8,240 bases of DNA from an uncultured Phycisphaerae bacterium (lineage in GTDB: Bacteria > Planctomycetota > Phycisphaerae > Sedimentisphaerales > Anaerohalosphaeraceae), in contig CALETL010000062.1 in the NCBI GenBank assembly GCA_937920485.1, forward strand, positions 1-8,240, given 5' to 3'. The translations under genes and the position numbers were made by a program. The notes under the pieces are model-generated. The model was given only the letters and a program-made list of their open reading frames with translations, ran no database searches and was not told where the DNA came from. Shown one piece after another: positions 1 to 6,479 of the stretch (positions are counted from its first letter, which is position 1; every line of letters begins with the position of its first letter).

Positions 1-635
1 CGTTCCATGTCAGAGGCCGGCTGTTTGAAATCAAAGGCAAGAAACTGATCGAAGCTCGACCCGTCGGAATCCATTCCATTCAACGAAAGAAAGTGGCCGG
101 CACGGGCCATCTCAAAAATCCGGAGAAGCTTTTCCTGCTCAACTCCCATTTCATTTGCCAGTTCCTGTTCTGTCGGAAAAGTGCCATGCTTCTTAAATAT
201 CTGTTCCGATATAGCTCGAGCCTGGCCCAGCAACTTCTTCACATGAGGAGGGGTGAACGACCACCCGCGAAGTTCATCAAGAACAGCGCCTCGAACACGA
301 ATATAGGCATAAGTCTTGAATTCGGCGTCCTTGCTGGCGTCAAAATTCATTGCCGCTTTAATTAGACCGATCGTTCCAGCCGAAACCAAATCCTCTTTAG
401 ACAAGGACGGCTGAAGGTAGCTGACTACCTGACTGACAATACGATGAACCAGCGGGATATATTGCAGGATAATCTCATCTCGCTTCTGTCGGCTCATCTG
501 AGAATTATAGGCTTTCATCGCCTGACCGGTCAGATACTCCTTCTCGGAAAACTGTTCCGCATATCGGTCCGTTTGTTGCGGAGCTTCCTGTTCGAGCGGA
601 AGAGGTTGTTTAATTTTCTGTTCGTAATCTAACAT
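1..635 (-). CDS. fliA: FliA/WhiG-type flagellar sigma factor (sigma-28 family), 3' end missing
   Basis: The reading frame opens with ATG at 635 and stays open for 211 codons to the left edge, so the C-terminus is outside the window. Residues about 53-125 form sigma-70 region 2: IPLVHRIV, then KEDLVSAGTIGLIKA, FDASKDAEFKTYA and the stretch YIRVRGAVLDELRGW, which is characteristic of the FliA/WhiG branch. Residues about 130-180 fit region 3, including the helix-turn-helix-like FPTEQELANEMGVEQEKLL. Region 4, which reads the -35 element, would lie past the edge. In the family this sigma factor directs RNA polymerase to late flagellar and chemotaxis promoters and is usually held back by the anti-sigma factor FlgM. 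There are about 50 residues before region 2, somewhat longer than usual. The start lies 9 bases after the stop of the 79-residue membrane protein. An AGGGA stretch at 652-648 may be the ribosome site, with a long 12-base spacer, so translation may be coupled to the upstream gene. Family assignment is firm; a role other than flagellar is unlikely given the neighbours. Confidence 0.9.
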   Translation of the reverse strand, partial: MLDYEQKIKQPLPLEQEAPQQTDRYAEQFSEKEYLTGQAMKAYNSQMSRQKRDEIILQYIPLVHRIVSQVVSYLQPSLSKEDLVSAGTIGLIKAAMNFDASKDAEFKTYAYIRVRGAVLDELRGWSFTPPHVKKLLGQARAISEQIFKKHGTFPTEQELANEMGVEQEKLLRIFEMARAGHFLSLNGMDSDGSSFDQFLAFDFKQPASDME

Positions 636-644
636 ACGCTATTA

Positions 645-884
645 CTATCCCTGATTTCTATCCTGGTATCGCCTGAGTTGATCATCCACCAACGCGGAGA
701 TCAGCACTCGTATGACAAGCTGTCCCGCAGACCGTATGAGAACATAGCCCGCACAAGCGCCCAACAAAGCTCGAGCTGAACAGGTTCCGGGTGAAAGACC
801 GCACGCCCATCCGACAACCGCCATCACAAAGAACAGCAGCACTGCTGCCTGAATTGCAATCCGTTTTATTTTTTTCTGATACAC
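645..884 (-). CDS. Small membrane protein of unknown function between flhA and fliA
   Basis: I do not recognise this 79-residue protein. It starts with GTG at 884, preceded by AGGA (892-889, 4-base spacer) and GGGA (898-895, 10-base spacer), only 15 bases after the flhA stop. Its N-terminus is basic (MYQKKIKR). A strong hydrophobic segment follows at residues about 10-30 (containing AAVLLFFVMAVVGWACG), then a glycine- and alanine-rich second hydrophobic stretch at about 37-66, and a charged tail (DDQLRRYQDRNQG). This predicts one or two inner-membrane helices with a positively charged N-terminus in the cytoplasm. Two cysteines sit near the middle (C28 and C35), and C44 follows. The gene is a real coding candidate because it fills the gap between two conserved flagellar genes in the same direction with ribosome-site spacing and no long overlap. 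It occupies the place where flhF and flhG usually lie but resembles neither. An accessory role at the export gate or motor membrane complex is inference from position only. Confidence 0.75.
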   Translation of the reverse strand: MYQKKIKRIAIQAAVLLFFVMAVVGWACGLSPGTCSARALLGACAGYVLIRSAGQLVIRVLISALVDDQLRRYQDRNQG

Positions 885-899
885 TGTGTCCTAATCCCT

Positions 900-3032
900 T
901 TAAACCGTTTGCATTTGCATTAGATGATCAACCGCTTCGGCCGCATTCGGCAATGTTACTGTTTCTACGGGTTCAATGTCGGCTCCCGGAGCGAACTCAT
1001 CGTAAGCCACCACCGGCAACTGGTGAATTGAACGCGACAAAAGCTCTTTGAGGCCGGGCCGGACCCGGGCGTCACAAAGCAGCGTGACACGCTCTGTCCC
1101 CTTTTCCATCACCGCTTTCCACGCTTCGGAGATCTGCTGGCGAAGCGGGCCGGCGACATCCGGTCCAATCGCCAGTTGAATCGTATCTCCGGTCTGATTG
1201 ACAGCATTAATCAGCGTATGCTCCAGACTCGGCTCTAAGGTAATAACATACAGTTTTCCGTCCGGCGATATCTGCTGGGCGGTAATACAACGAGCCAGCG
1301 ATTTTCGGGCAAATTCAGTCAGGAGTGATGCGCTTTTCGTCCGTCCACCATGCTCTCCCATCGCCTCAAGGATCAACGGTAAATCACGAATGGACACGCC
1401 CTCTTTGAGCAGATTCTGAAGAACGCGCTGGAGCAGGCCCACCGAGATGATTTCCGGAACTACCTCGCCCACCAGGGACGGCTGGGACTTTCGTAATCGA
1501 TCCAGCAGGGCCTGAACATCCTCCCGTGTCAGCAGTTCGCTTGCATGACGACTCAGTGTTTCAGAAAGATGCGTCATCAGAACAGATTCCGGATCGATCA
1601 CCGTATAGCCGCTCAGTTCTGCGGCTTCCTTATCGGATTCGTGAATCCACAATGCCGGCAGACCGTAAACAGGTTCCTGCGTCGCGATTCCTTTTACGGG
1701 CCGCTGAACGGCACCGGAATCCATCGCAAGATATTTGCCCGGCTCAATGGTTCCTGTTGCGATGGCATGGTCATACAGACGAATTTCATAGGTCGTCGGG
1801 TCCAGGTTAATGCTGTCCCGCAATCGAACCAGCGGAATAATAAAACCGAATGTCTGCGCAAACTTTTTACGCAATGCCCCGATCCGCTCGAACACGCTGC
1901 TTTTTTTCCGCGGATCAACCAAGTTGATCAAGCGAACGCCCACGAGAATTGAAAGAATATCCACCTGCAATAATTCTTCGACCGAGGCCTCTTCCTCTTT
2001 TTCATTTTTAGCGGCCAGGGAGTCGGCTTTTGATGAAGCGTGTTCAGTGTCTTTTTTTCGCGTCATAGAATACGCCAGCAATCCGCAACCTCCGCCCAGC
2101 AGAAGGAACGGAATTTTAGGGAAACCCGGCACCAGTGCAAACGCAGAAATGACAAATGCCGCAATCATAATCGGTTGATTTCGCTTGAACATTTGGTGCG
2201 TCATGTCCGAACTGAGCGTGTTTTCAGATCGGATTTTACTGACCAGAAAACCGCTGCTGATCGCGATAATAATTGAAGGAATCTGGCTGACCAGACCATC
2301 ACCGATTGACAAAATGGCGTATTGCCGAGCTGCTTCCGCAATGCTCATACCGTGTGTGTAGCCGATCAGGACCCCGCCAACCAAATTGACCGCCGTAATA
2401 ATCAGACCGGCTTTGGCATCACCGGAAATAAACTTACTGGCACCATCCATCGCACCGTAAAACTCACTTTCCTTGACAATAGCATCGCGGCGGGCCTTGG
2501 CCTCCTTTTCACTGACCATTCCGGCATTTAAATCGGCGTCAATGGCCATTTGCTTGCCGGGCATGGCATCCAGGACAAAACGAGCGGAGACCTCACTGAT
2601 ACGACCGGCCCCCTTCGTGATAACAATGAACTGGATCACGACAAGGATCAGGAACATCACCAATCCCACAATCAGACTATTGCCGGTGACCATTCCACCA
2701 AATGTATTAATGATCTGTCCTGCGTTGCCATTCAGCAAAATCAGACGTGTGGAGGCCACATTTAATGAAAGACGGAATAATGTCGTAATTAGCAGCAACG
2801 ATGGAAATGTTGACAACTCCAGCGGCTCATTGCTCCCCAGAACAATGATTAAAACAGCAATCGCTAAAGAGATACTGCACGCGATTCCAATATCCAGCAG
2901 AAAGGTTGGCAACGGAATCAGTAAGGTCGCCAGAATAACCACCAGCCCGGCCGCGAAGATAATATTGCTGTTCGTGGCGATGCGTGCTGCTATCGTATCA
3001 GGTGCTGCCTTTTTTTGTGCGGCTGTACTCAT
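900..3032 (-). CDS. flhA: FlhA, inner-membrane export gate protein of the flagellar type III secretion system
   Basis: FlhA forms a nonameric ring in the inner membrane that, with FlhB and FliPQR, exports flagellar subunits using the proton gradient; its cytoplasmic domain docks substrate-chaperone complexes. The 710-residue length is usual for the family. Residues about 20-325 hold the membrane domain with several hydrophobic helices and the conserved FRLSLNVASTRLIL stretch (86-99). Residues about 140-210 form the FHIPEP signature loop, including the FVLDAMPGKQMAIDADLNAG run, a KESEFYGAMDGASKF segment and SGDAKAG, whose aspartate (D205) corresponds to the functionally critical loop aspartate of Salmonella FlhA. 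A charged linker (about 324-352) leads to the cytoplasmic domain (about 353-690). The ATG at 3032 is preceded by GGAAG (3046-3042) at a 9-base spacer, supporting this start. It lies 26 bases after fliN and 15 bases before the next small gene. Two seven-adenine tracts (coding strand) flank the linker. No truncation or missing key segment is seen. Confidence 0.98.
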   Translation of the reverse strand: MSTAAQKKAAPDTIAARIATNSNIIFAAGLVVILATLLIPLPTFLLDIGIACSISLAIAVLIIVLGSNEPLELSTFPSLLLITTLFRLSLNVASTRLILLNGNAGQIINTFGGMVTGNSLIVGLVMFLILVVIQFIVITKGAGRISEVSARFVLDAMPGKQMAIDADLNAGMVSEKEAKARRDAIVKESEFYGAMDGASKFISGDAKAGLIITAVNLVGGVLIGYTHGMSIAEAARQYAILSIGDGLVSQIPSIIIAISSGFLVSKIRSENTLSSDMTHQMFKRNQPIMIAAFVISAFALVPGFPKIPFLLLGGGCGLLAYSMTRKKDTEHASSKADSLAAKNEKEEEASVEELLQVDILSILVGVRLINLVDPRKKSSVFERIGALRKKFAQTFGFIIPLVRLRDSINLDPTTYEIRLYDHAIATGTIEPGKYLAMDSGAVQRPVKGIATQEPVYGLPALWIHESDKEAAELSGYTVIDPESVLMTHLSETLSRHASELLTREDVQALLDRLRKSQPSLVGEVVPEIISVGLLQRVLQNLLKEGVSIRDLPLILEAMGEHGGRTKSASLLTEFARKSLARCITAQQISPDGKLYVITLEPSLEHTLINAVNQTGDTIQLAIGPDVAGPLRQQISEAWKAVMEKGTERVTLLCDARVRPGLKELLSRSIHQLPVVAYDEFAPGADIEPVETVTLPNAAEAVDHLMQMQTV

Positions 3033-3058
3033 TCGTTAGTGCTTCCAGTTCTGTTTTT

Positions 3059-3451
3059 TTAGACGCTAACCGCTTCTTCAGCTACATTCATATCTCGGAC
3101 AGACTCGGAGCCGACCACTTCGCGGATCCGGATACTATAACTATCATTAACAACGACGATGTCGCCGGTCGCCAGCCGGATATCCTGCACATACAAGTCC
3201 GCGGGTTGGCCAACCAATCTGTCTAATTGCAATACCGAGTTAGGACCCAATTGAAGCAACCGCTTGAAAGGCACTTCCGCTTTACCAATAACGACTGTAA
3301 TCGGCATTTGGATATCCATCAGTATGTTCAGGTTTTCGCCGGAATCAGCGCCGGTATCAGCCGCCTCACTGAATTCCGCCGATTGAGCCTGCATCTTATC
3401 TGGTGTCTGTTCGTCTGTTTGTTCTGTTTGTACCTGCTCAGAATCTGTCAT
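3059..3451 (-). CDS. fliN: FliN, flagellar motor switch (C-ring) protein
   Basis: FliN builds the lower part of the cytoplasmic C-ring with FliM and takes part in torque switching and in docking FliH-bound export substrates. From the start chosen here the protein has 130 residues. Residues 1-41 are acidic, glutamine-rich and low in complexity. Residues about 42-113 form a complete SpoA/FliN domain: NILMDIQMPITVVIGKAEV, the RLLQLGPNSVLQLDRLVG core, PADLYVQDIRLATGDIVVV and YSIRIREVV. A short acidic tail follows. An in-frame ATG 15 bases upstream (3466) would give 135 residues, but only the ATG at 3451 has a good ribosome site (AAAGAGG, spacer 5), so I chose it. It is 29 bases after the FliM-type gene and 26 bases before flhA. 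Confidence in the family is high. The single SpoA domain and small size separate it from FliM and FliY. Confidence 0.94.
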   Translation of the reverse strand: MTDSEQVQTEQTDEQTPDKMQAQSAEFSEAADTGADSGENLNILMDIQMPITVVIGKAEVPFKRLLQLGPNSVLQLDRLVGQPADLYVQDIRLATGDIVVVNDSYSIRIREVVGSESVRDMNVAEEAVSV

Positions 3452-3456
3452 CGCAA

Positions 3457-3463
3457 CCTCTTT
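3457..3463 (-). promoter_or_regulatory. Ribosome binding site deciding the fliN start
   Basis: The coding strand reads AAAGAGG here, 5 bases before the ATG at 3451. The alternative in-frame ATG at 3466 has no purine-rich site before it. This favours the 130-residue form of FliN. Confidence 0.7.
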
Positions 3464-3480
3464 CATTCAATTATCAGTAA

Positions 3481-4431
3481 CTAAGGATTCGTGCTTTGCT
3501 CGGTCAGGACGATCGCCCCGCGTCCCGCTGATTGTGCCGGCCAGGCCTTAAAACACTCCTGTCCATTGATCTGTACATCAAGCGGCGTGGTAACTTTGTG
3601 ATCGAGCAAAACAAAATCGCCCTTTTCCAATGTCAGAATATCCTGAAAAGCCATCATCGACGGACTGAGCCAGACAGTCGCCTCCGCCGTGGCATCGCCC
3701 AGGTATTTTGTAATTTGTTCAGGCGTTTTTTGACGTTGTTCCGGGGTCACCTGAACCATGGGGACACCCGCGATTGAATCGATCACCGCATCTAACAGAT
3801 ACAGCGATATCTCCAAAGGCATTTCTTCATTGCCGGCCTGAAATGAAATCCGGCACATGTCTTCAAACTTCCGGAACGGCAGGGACCATTGCCCGTGAAC
3901 AATCTGCCCTTCTTTTTCAAGAACAACCTCGCCGTACGCTGAAAATCCCTCACACAGCGAATCAGTTATCATCATAATAATGTCCTGAAGAATGGATTCC
4001 TCCAGAGCGGATAATTGAGCTTCTTCGCCGATTTCGCTTTCCGGATCACGCAGCATTTGGGCGATCAACCGTGTACAGGTTTCAAATGGAATTCCAATAA
4101 AGCCCACCGGCCCTTTCCCCTTCATTGAAAGAGTCAGGAAGTAGTGATCACCGTTGTCCCGCTCGACCTGTTCGGCTAATAAATATGCATAATGCTCTGT
4201 CACGGTGTCGAATTTAACCTCAAAAGTATCGTCGCATAAAACCCGAAGCGTTCTTTGCATAAACTCCGCCAGAGCATTGGCAAGATCTGTAATGCGCTCG
4301 GTCGCATTGGCATCGAAATAGTGCGGCACAGTCCACGAAACATCCGTACATTCCGGTGCGGGCGGTTCCGGAGAAACCTGTGAACGCATCTGATTCATTA
4401 AATTAAGCAATTTTTCCCGGCCTAAATCCAT
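3481..4431 (-). CDS. fliM: Divergent FliM-type flagellar motor switch protein
   Basis: FliM connects the FliG and FliN rings of the C-ring and receives phosphorylated CheY. This 316-residue protein has the usual length and position (fliL-fliM-fliN). Residues about 30-225 fit the pseudo-symmetric FliM/CheC middle domain, and residues about 235-312 form a C-terminal SpoA domain (ATVWLSPSMMAFQDILTLEKGDFVLLDHKV, followed by NGQECFKAWP). Two family hallmarks look wrong. The N-terminus (LGREKLLNLM, residues 3-12) lines up with the CheY-binding peptide LSQxEIDALL but lacks its aspartate. The GGxG loop that contacts FliG appears as RDPESE (128-133) in my by-eye alignment. The neighbouring helix (SALEESILQDI) resembles CheC-like proteins but lacks the phosphatase asparagine, so it is not an obvious CheC or FliY phosphatase. 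The ATG at 4431 is 15 bases after the fliL stop with only a weak ribosome site, suggesting translational coupling. An alternative name would be FliY-like; FliM is preferred because a separate FliN follows. Confidence 0.8.
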   Translation of the reverse strand: MDLGREKLLNLMNQMRSQVSPEPPAPECTDVSWTVPHYFDANATERITDLANALAEFMQRTLRVLCDDTFEVKFDTVTEHYAYLLAEQVERDNGDHYFLTLSMKGKGPVGFIGIPFETCTRLIAQMLRDPESEIGEEAQLSALEESILQDIIMMITDSLCEGFSAYGEVVLEKEGQIVHGQWSLPFRKFEDMCRISFQAGNEEMPLEISLYLLDAVIDSIAGVPMVQVTPEQRQKTPEQITKYLGDATAEATVWLSPSMMAFQDILTLEKGDFVLLDHKVTTPLDVQINGQECFKAWPAQSAGRGAIVLTEQSTNP

Positions 4432-4446
4432 CTTCGCTTTGTCGCC

Positions 4447-5058
4447 TTACTGGACGGCAAACTCCTTAAAGAAAATCCTCTTCACAAAAGGTTGACCCTC
4501 CGGAAACAACAGTTCGTTGCATTGTTGAAGGACATCTTTTTTAATTCGGTTTAAATTCCGTGTACCACGAACATCCTCCAGACTAAGCCCCGCGAGATAG
4601 GTGGTCAGCCAATCACGCACCAGCATCTTCTTTGTTCCCAGGAACTCCCGGCCTTTGATTTCGTCCAATTCCGGACTCATTTCCAGTGTTATTGTCACGC
4701 GGACATAGCGGGTAACGCCCGGTTCGTCCAGATTGGCTAAAACCGGCTCAAACTCTTCGACCCACGGTATTTGATCAGCCTGTTCGGCCAGCATCGCGTT
4801 AATCGCATCATCCTGACCTGCCGCTTCGTCAACAACTTCCAAATCCGTCGGAATTGTTCCACCGATCAATTGTGACAGCGCAAAACCACCTGTGGAACCG
4901 GCAAGGGTAACAGCTCCTAAGATCAACCATGTATAAAGAGTAAGGCCGCTGGCCGACGAGCCGGCCTCTTTCTCAGCACCTGGTTCTGTCTTCGGTTGCG
5001 GCTGCTCGTTTGCCTGCTCCTGCTTTTGCTCTGCCGCTGTTGTTTCTTCTTTTGCCAT
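4447..5058 (-). CDS. fliL: FliL, flagellar basal body-associated membrane protein
   Basis: FliL is a single-pass inner-membrane protein whose periplasmic domain forms a ring around the MotAB stator and supports torque or stator stability. The 203-residue form begins MAKEE. It has a charged, glutamine-rich cytoplasmic N-terminus (about 1-37), one glycine-rich membrane helix at about 40-68, a linker, and the FliL domain at about 100-203. Recognisable family segments are the RYVRVTITLEM strand (117-127), the helix around RIKKDVLQQCNELL (171-184) and the terminal VKRIFFKEFAVQ, matching the VxxVxFxEFxxQ ending of FliL proteins. An upstream in-frame ATG at 5097 would overlap the preceding gene and lacks support. 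The ATG at 5058 has GGAGAG at an 8-base spacer, so I chose it; this leaves a 20-base gap after the sigma-54 activator. It stands directly before the switch genes, the usual fliL-fliM-fliN order. Confidence 0.9.
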   Translation of the reverse strand: MAKEETTAAEQKQEQANEQPQPKTEPGAEKEAGSSASGLTLYTWLILGAVTLAGSTGGFALSQLIGGTIPTDLEVVDEAAGQDDAINAMLAEQADQIPWVEEFEPVLANLDEPGVTRYVRVTITLEMSPELDEIKGREFLGTKKMLVRDWLTTYLAGLSLEDVRGTRNLNRIKKDVLQQCNELLFPEGQPFVKRIFFKEFAVQ

Positions 5059-5066
5059 ATCCGATT

Positions 5067-5072
5067 CTCTCC
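5067..5072 (-). promoter_or_regulatory. Ribosome binding site deciding the fliL start
   Basis: The coding strand reads GGAGAG, 8 bases before the ATG at 5058. This supports the 203-residue FliL over the longer form starting at 5097. Confidence 0.7.
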
Positions 5073-5078
5073 GAGTGG

Positions 5079-6479
5079 TTACGCCATCGTAACACATTCC
5101 TGTTGACGGTATTTTTTCACTTTTTCACGCAATGTACGGTCGCTAATCCCCAAGACCCTTGCGGCTTGCGCCTGGTTGCCATCGGCCCGGGTAAGCGTCG
5201 CCAAAATGGCCCGACGCTCGATCTCCTGCAGAGGCGATTGCCCAAGTTCTGTTTGGGATAAACGGTCCGTATGCGAGGTTTGTTTCATTTCTTCGATCAG
5301 CCACGGCACCTGCGTTACACACAGGGTTGAACCCCGCCCCATGATGATGGCTGTTCGAACCATATTTCGTAACTGTCGAATATTGCCCGGCCAGTGATAT
5401 GACTGAAACAGCTGAAGCGTCTGTGTGCTGACAGCGTTAATGACGCGTCCCGCTTCATGGGCAAACTGATTGACAAACCACCAGATCAGATCGGGTAAAT
5501 CATCCCTGCGGTCGAGAAGCGAAGGGATTTGAATTCGGACCGCCGCAAGCCGATAATACAGATCCGCGCGAAACCGTCCGGTCTGGACCAGCTGATGGAT
5601 GTCCTGATTGGTCGTGCTGATCACCCGAACATTGGTGCGAATACTTTCACTGCCGCCAACACGCTCAAAATGAAGCTGTTCCAGAACGCGTAACAGTTTG
5701 GCCTGGAAGGCTGGCGGTGTTTCGGTAATCTCATCCAGCAGAATGGTTCCGCCGTGCGCTCTCTCCAATCGACCCTGATGGCACAGAACCGCTCCGGTAA
5801 ACGCACCTTTTTCATGCCCGAACAACTCACTTTCTAACAGGGACTCATTCAATGCAGCACAATTGATCTGGACAAACGGCCCGTTGCAACGATGACTGTG
5901 ATTATGGATTAATTGTGCGATAAGTTCTTTGCCGGTTCCGCTGGGCCCGCTAATAAGAACCGGTGCCGCTGTCCGAGCAACCGATCGAGCCATCTGAAGC
6001 GTTTCTTTGAGTACCGCGCTTCTGCCGATAATCGGATGCGTTCCCTGGTCGTCCGATTGAACCGTTTCCATCACATGGGTCGGATGATTGGGCAAATACG
6101 CATCCAGCACCGTATCGATCGCCTTGGGCTTCAGCGGTTCGGTAAGAAAATCAACGCAGCCAAACCGCATGGCTTTAATGGCTTGTTCGGAAGAATCGGT
6201 CGGGCTGCTCATGACGATCGGCATCTCCGGATGCTCATTCCGAATGTGCTGCACAATCTCAAAACCGTTCTTTCGGTCAGAAACGGCTCCAAACTCCGTG
6301 CTGAGAAAGATTAGATTCCAATGATGACGATCCAACAACATTTTGGCGGACTTCAGCGTAACCGCAACGGTTCCACGCAAATTCCGCTTGGCCAGTATTT
6401 CCAAAAGCATACTCGCGCGCTTTGAATCCGCTGTCAAAATCATCGCCTGATATAATGTATTATTGGCTGTCTGTGTCAT
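5079..6479 (-). CDS. Sigma-54-dependent flagellar transcription activator with degenerate receiver domain (FleQ/FlrA/FlrC-like)
   Basis: This protein should bind enhancer sites and hydrolyse ATP to open sigma-54 RNA polymerase promoters, presumably those of flagellar genes. Numbered from the ATG at 6479 (466 residues), residues about 12-128 form a receiver-like domain, about 148-395 the AAA+ domain, and about 418-460 a Fis-type helix-turn-helix (QAQAARVLGISDRTLREKVK). The AAA+ motifs are intact: Walker A GPSGTGKE (178-185), the sigma-54 contact loop GAFTGA (225-230), Walker B ILLDE (246-250), GRFRADLYYRL with its arginines (301-311), and WPGNIRQL (363-370). The receiver lacks the phosphorylation chemistry: serine 60 occupies the aspartate site (LIFLS) and glutamate 114 replaces the conserved lysine (LTEP). 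Activity is therefore unlikely to depend on phosphorylation of this domain. The start is uncertain. The frame also opens with TTG at 6494, and an ATG lies at 6446 after the upstream stop. The 6479 ATG overlaps the upstream TPR gene by 20 bases, implying coupling. No subtype name (fleQ, flrA, flrC, flgR) can be assigned safely. Confidence 0.9.
   Translation of the reverse strand: MTQTANNTLYQAMILTADSKRASMLLEILAKRNLRGTVAVTLKSAKMLLDRHHWNLIFLSTEFGAVSDRKNGFEIVQHIRNEHPEMPIVMSSPTDSSEQAIKAMRFGCVDFLTEPLKPKAIDTVLDAYLPNHPTHVMETVQSDDQGTHPIIGRSAVLKETLQMARSVARTAAPVLISGPSGTGKELIAQLIHNHSHRCNGPFVQINCAALNESLLESELFGHEKGAFTGAVLCHQGRLERAHGGTILLDEITETPPAFQAKLLRVLEQLHFERVGGSESIRTNVRVISTTNQDIHQLVQTGRFRADLYYRLAAVRIQIPSLLDRRDDLPDLIWWFVNQFAHEAGRVINAVSTQTLQLFQSYHWPGNIRQLRNMVRTAIIMGRGSTLCVTQVPWLIEEMKQTSHTDRLSQTELGQSPLQEIERRAILATLTRADGNQAQAARVLGISDRTLREKVKKYRQQECVTMA

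Noticed and set aside
1545..1952. A 135-codon plus-strand open frame (and several similar ones) opposite the middle of flhA.
   Set aside because: It lies within firmly assigned FlhA coding sequence, has a composition typical of antisense translation and matches no family I know.
2473..3039. A 188-codon open frame on the plus strand opposite the 5' part of flhA.
   Set aside because: It is fully antisense to the conserved membrane domain of FlhA, has no recognisable domain and no ribosome-site context; it is a shadow of flhA codon composition.
3052..3060. T-run (plus strand) between fliN and flhA as a terminator for something on the plus strand.
   Set aside because: No clear GC-rich hairpin precedes it and there is no plus-strand gene to end here; on the coding strand it is an A-run next to the fliN stop.
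3059..3466. A longer FliN of 135 residues starting at the ATG at 3466.
   Set aside because: No ribosome site precedes it, whereas AAAGAGG stands 5 bases before the ATG at 3451.
3955..4010. Possible CheC/FliY-type phosphatase site in the FliM-type protein (SALEESILQD helix).
   Set aside because: The serine and glutamate spacing fits, but the required asparagine is replaced by leucine, so phosphatase activity is not supported.
5913..6314. A 133-codon plus-strand open frame opposite the receiver and AAA+ start of the activator.
   Set aside because: It is antisense to a protein with intact conserved motifs and has no sign of independent coding.
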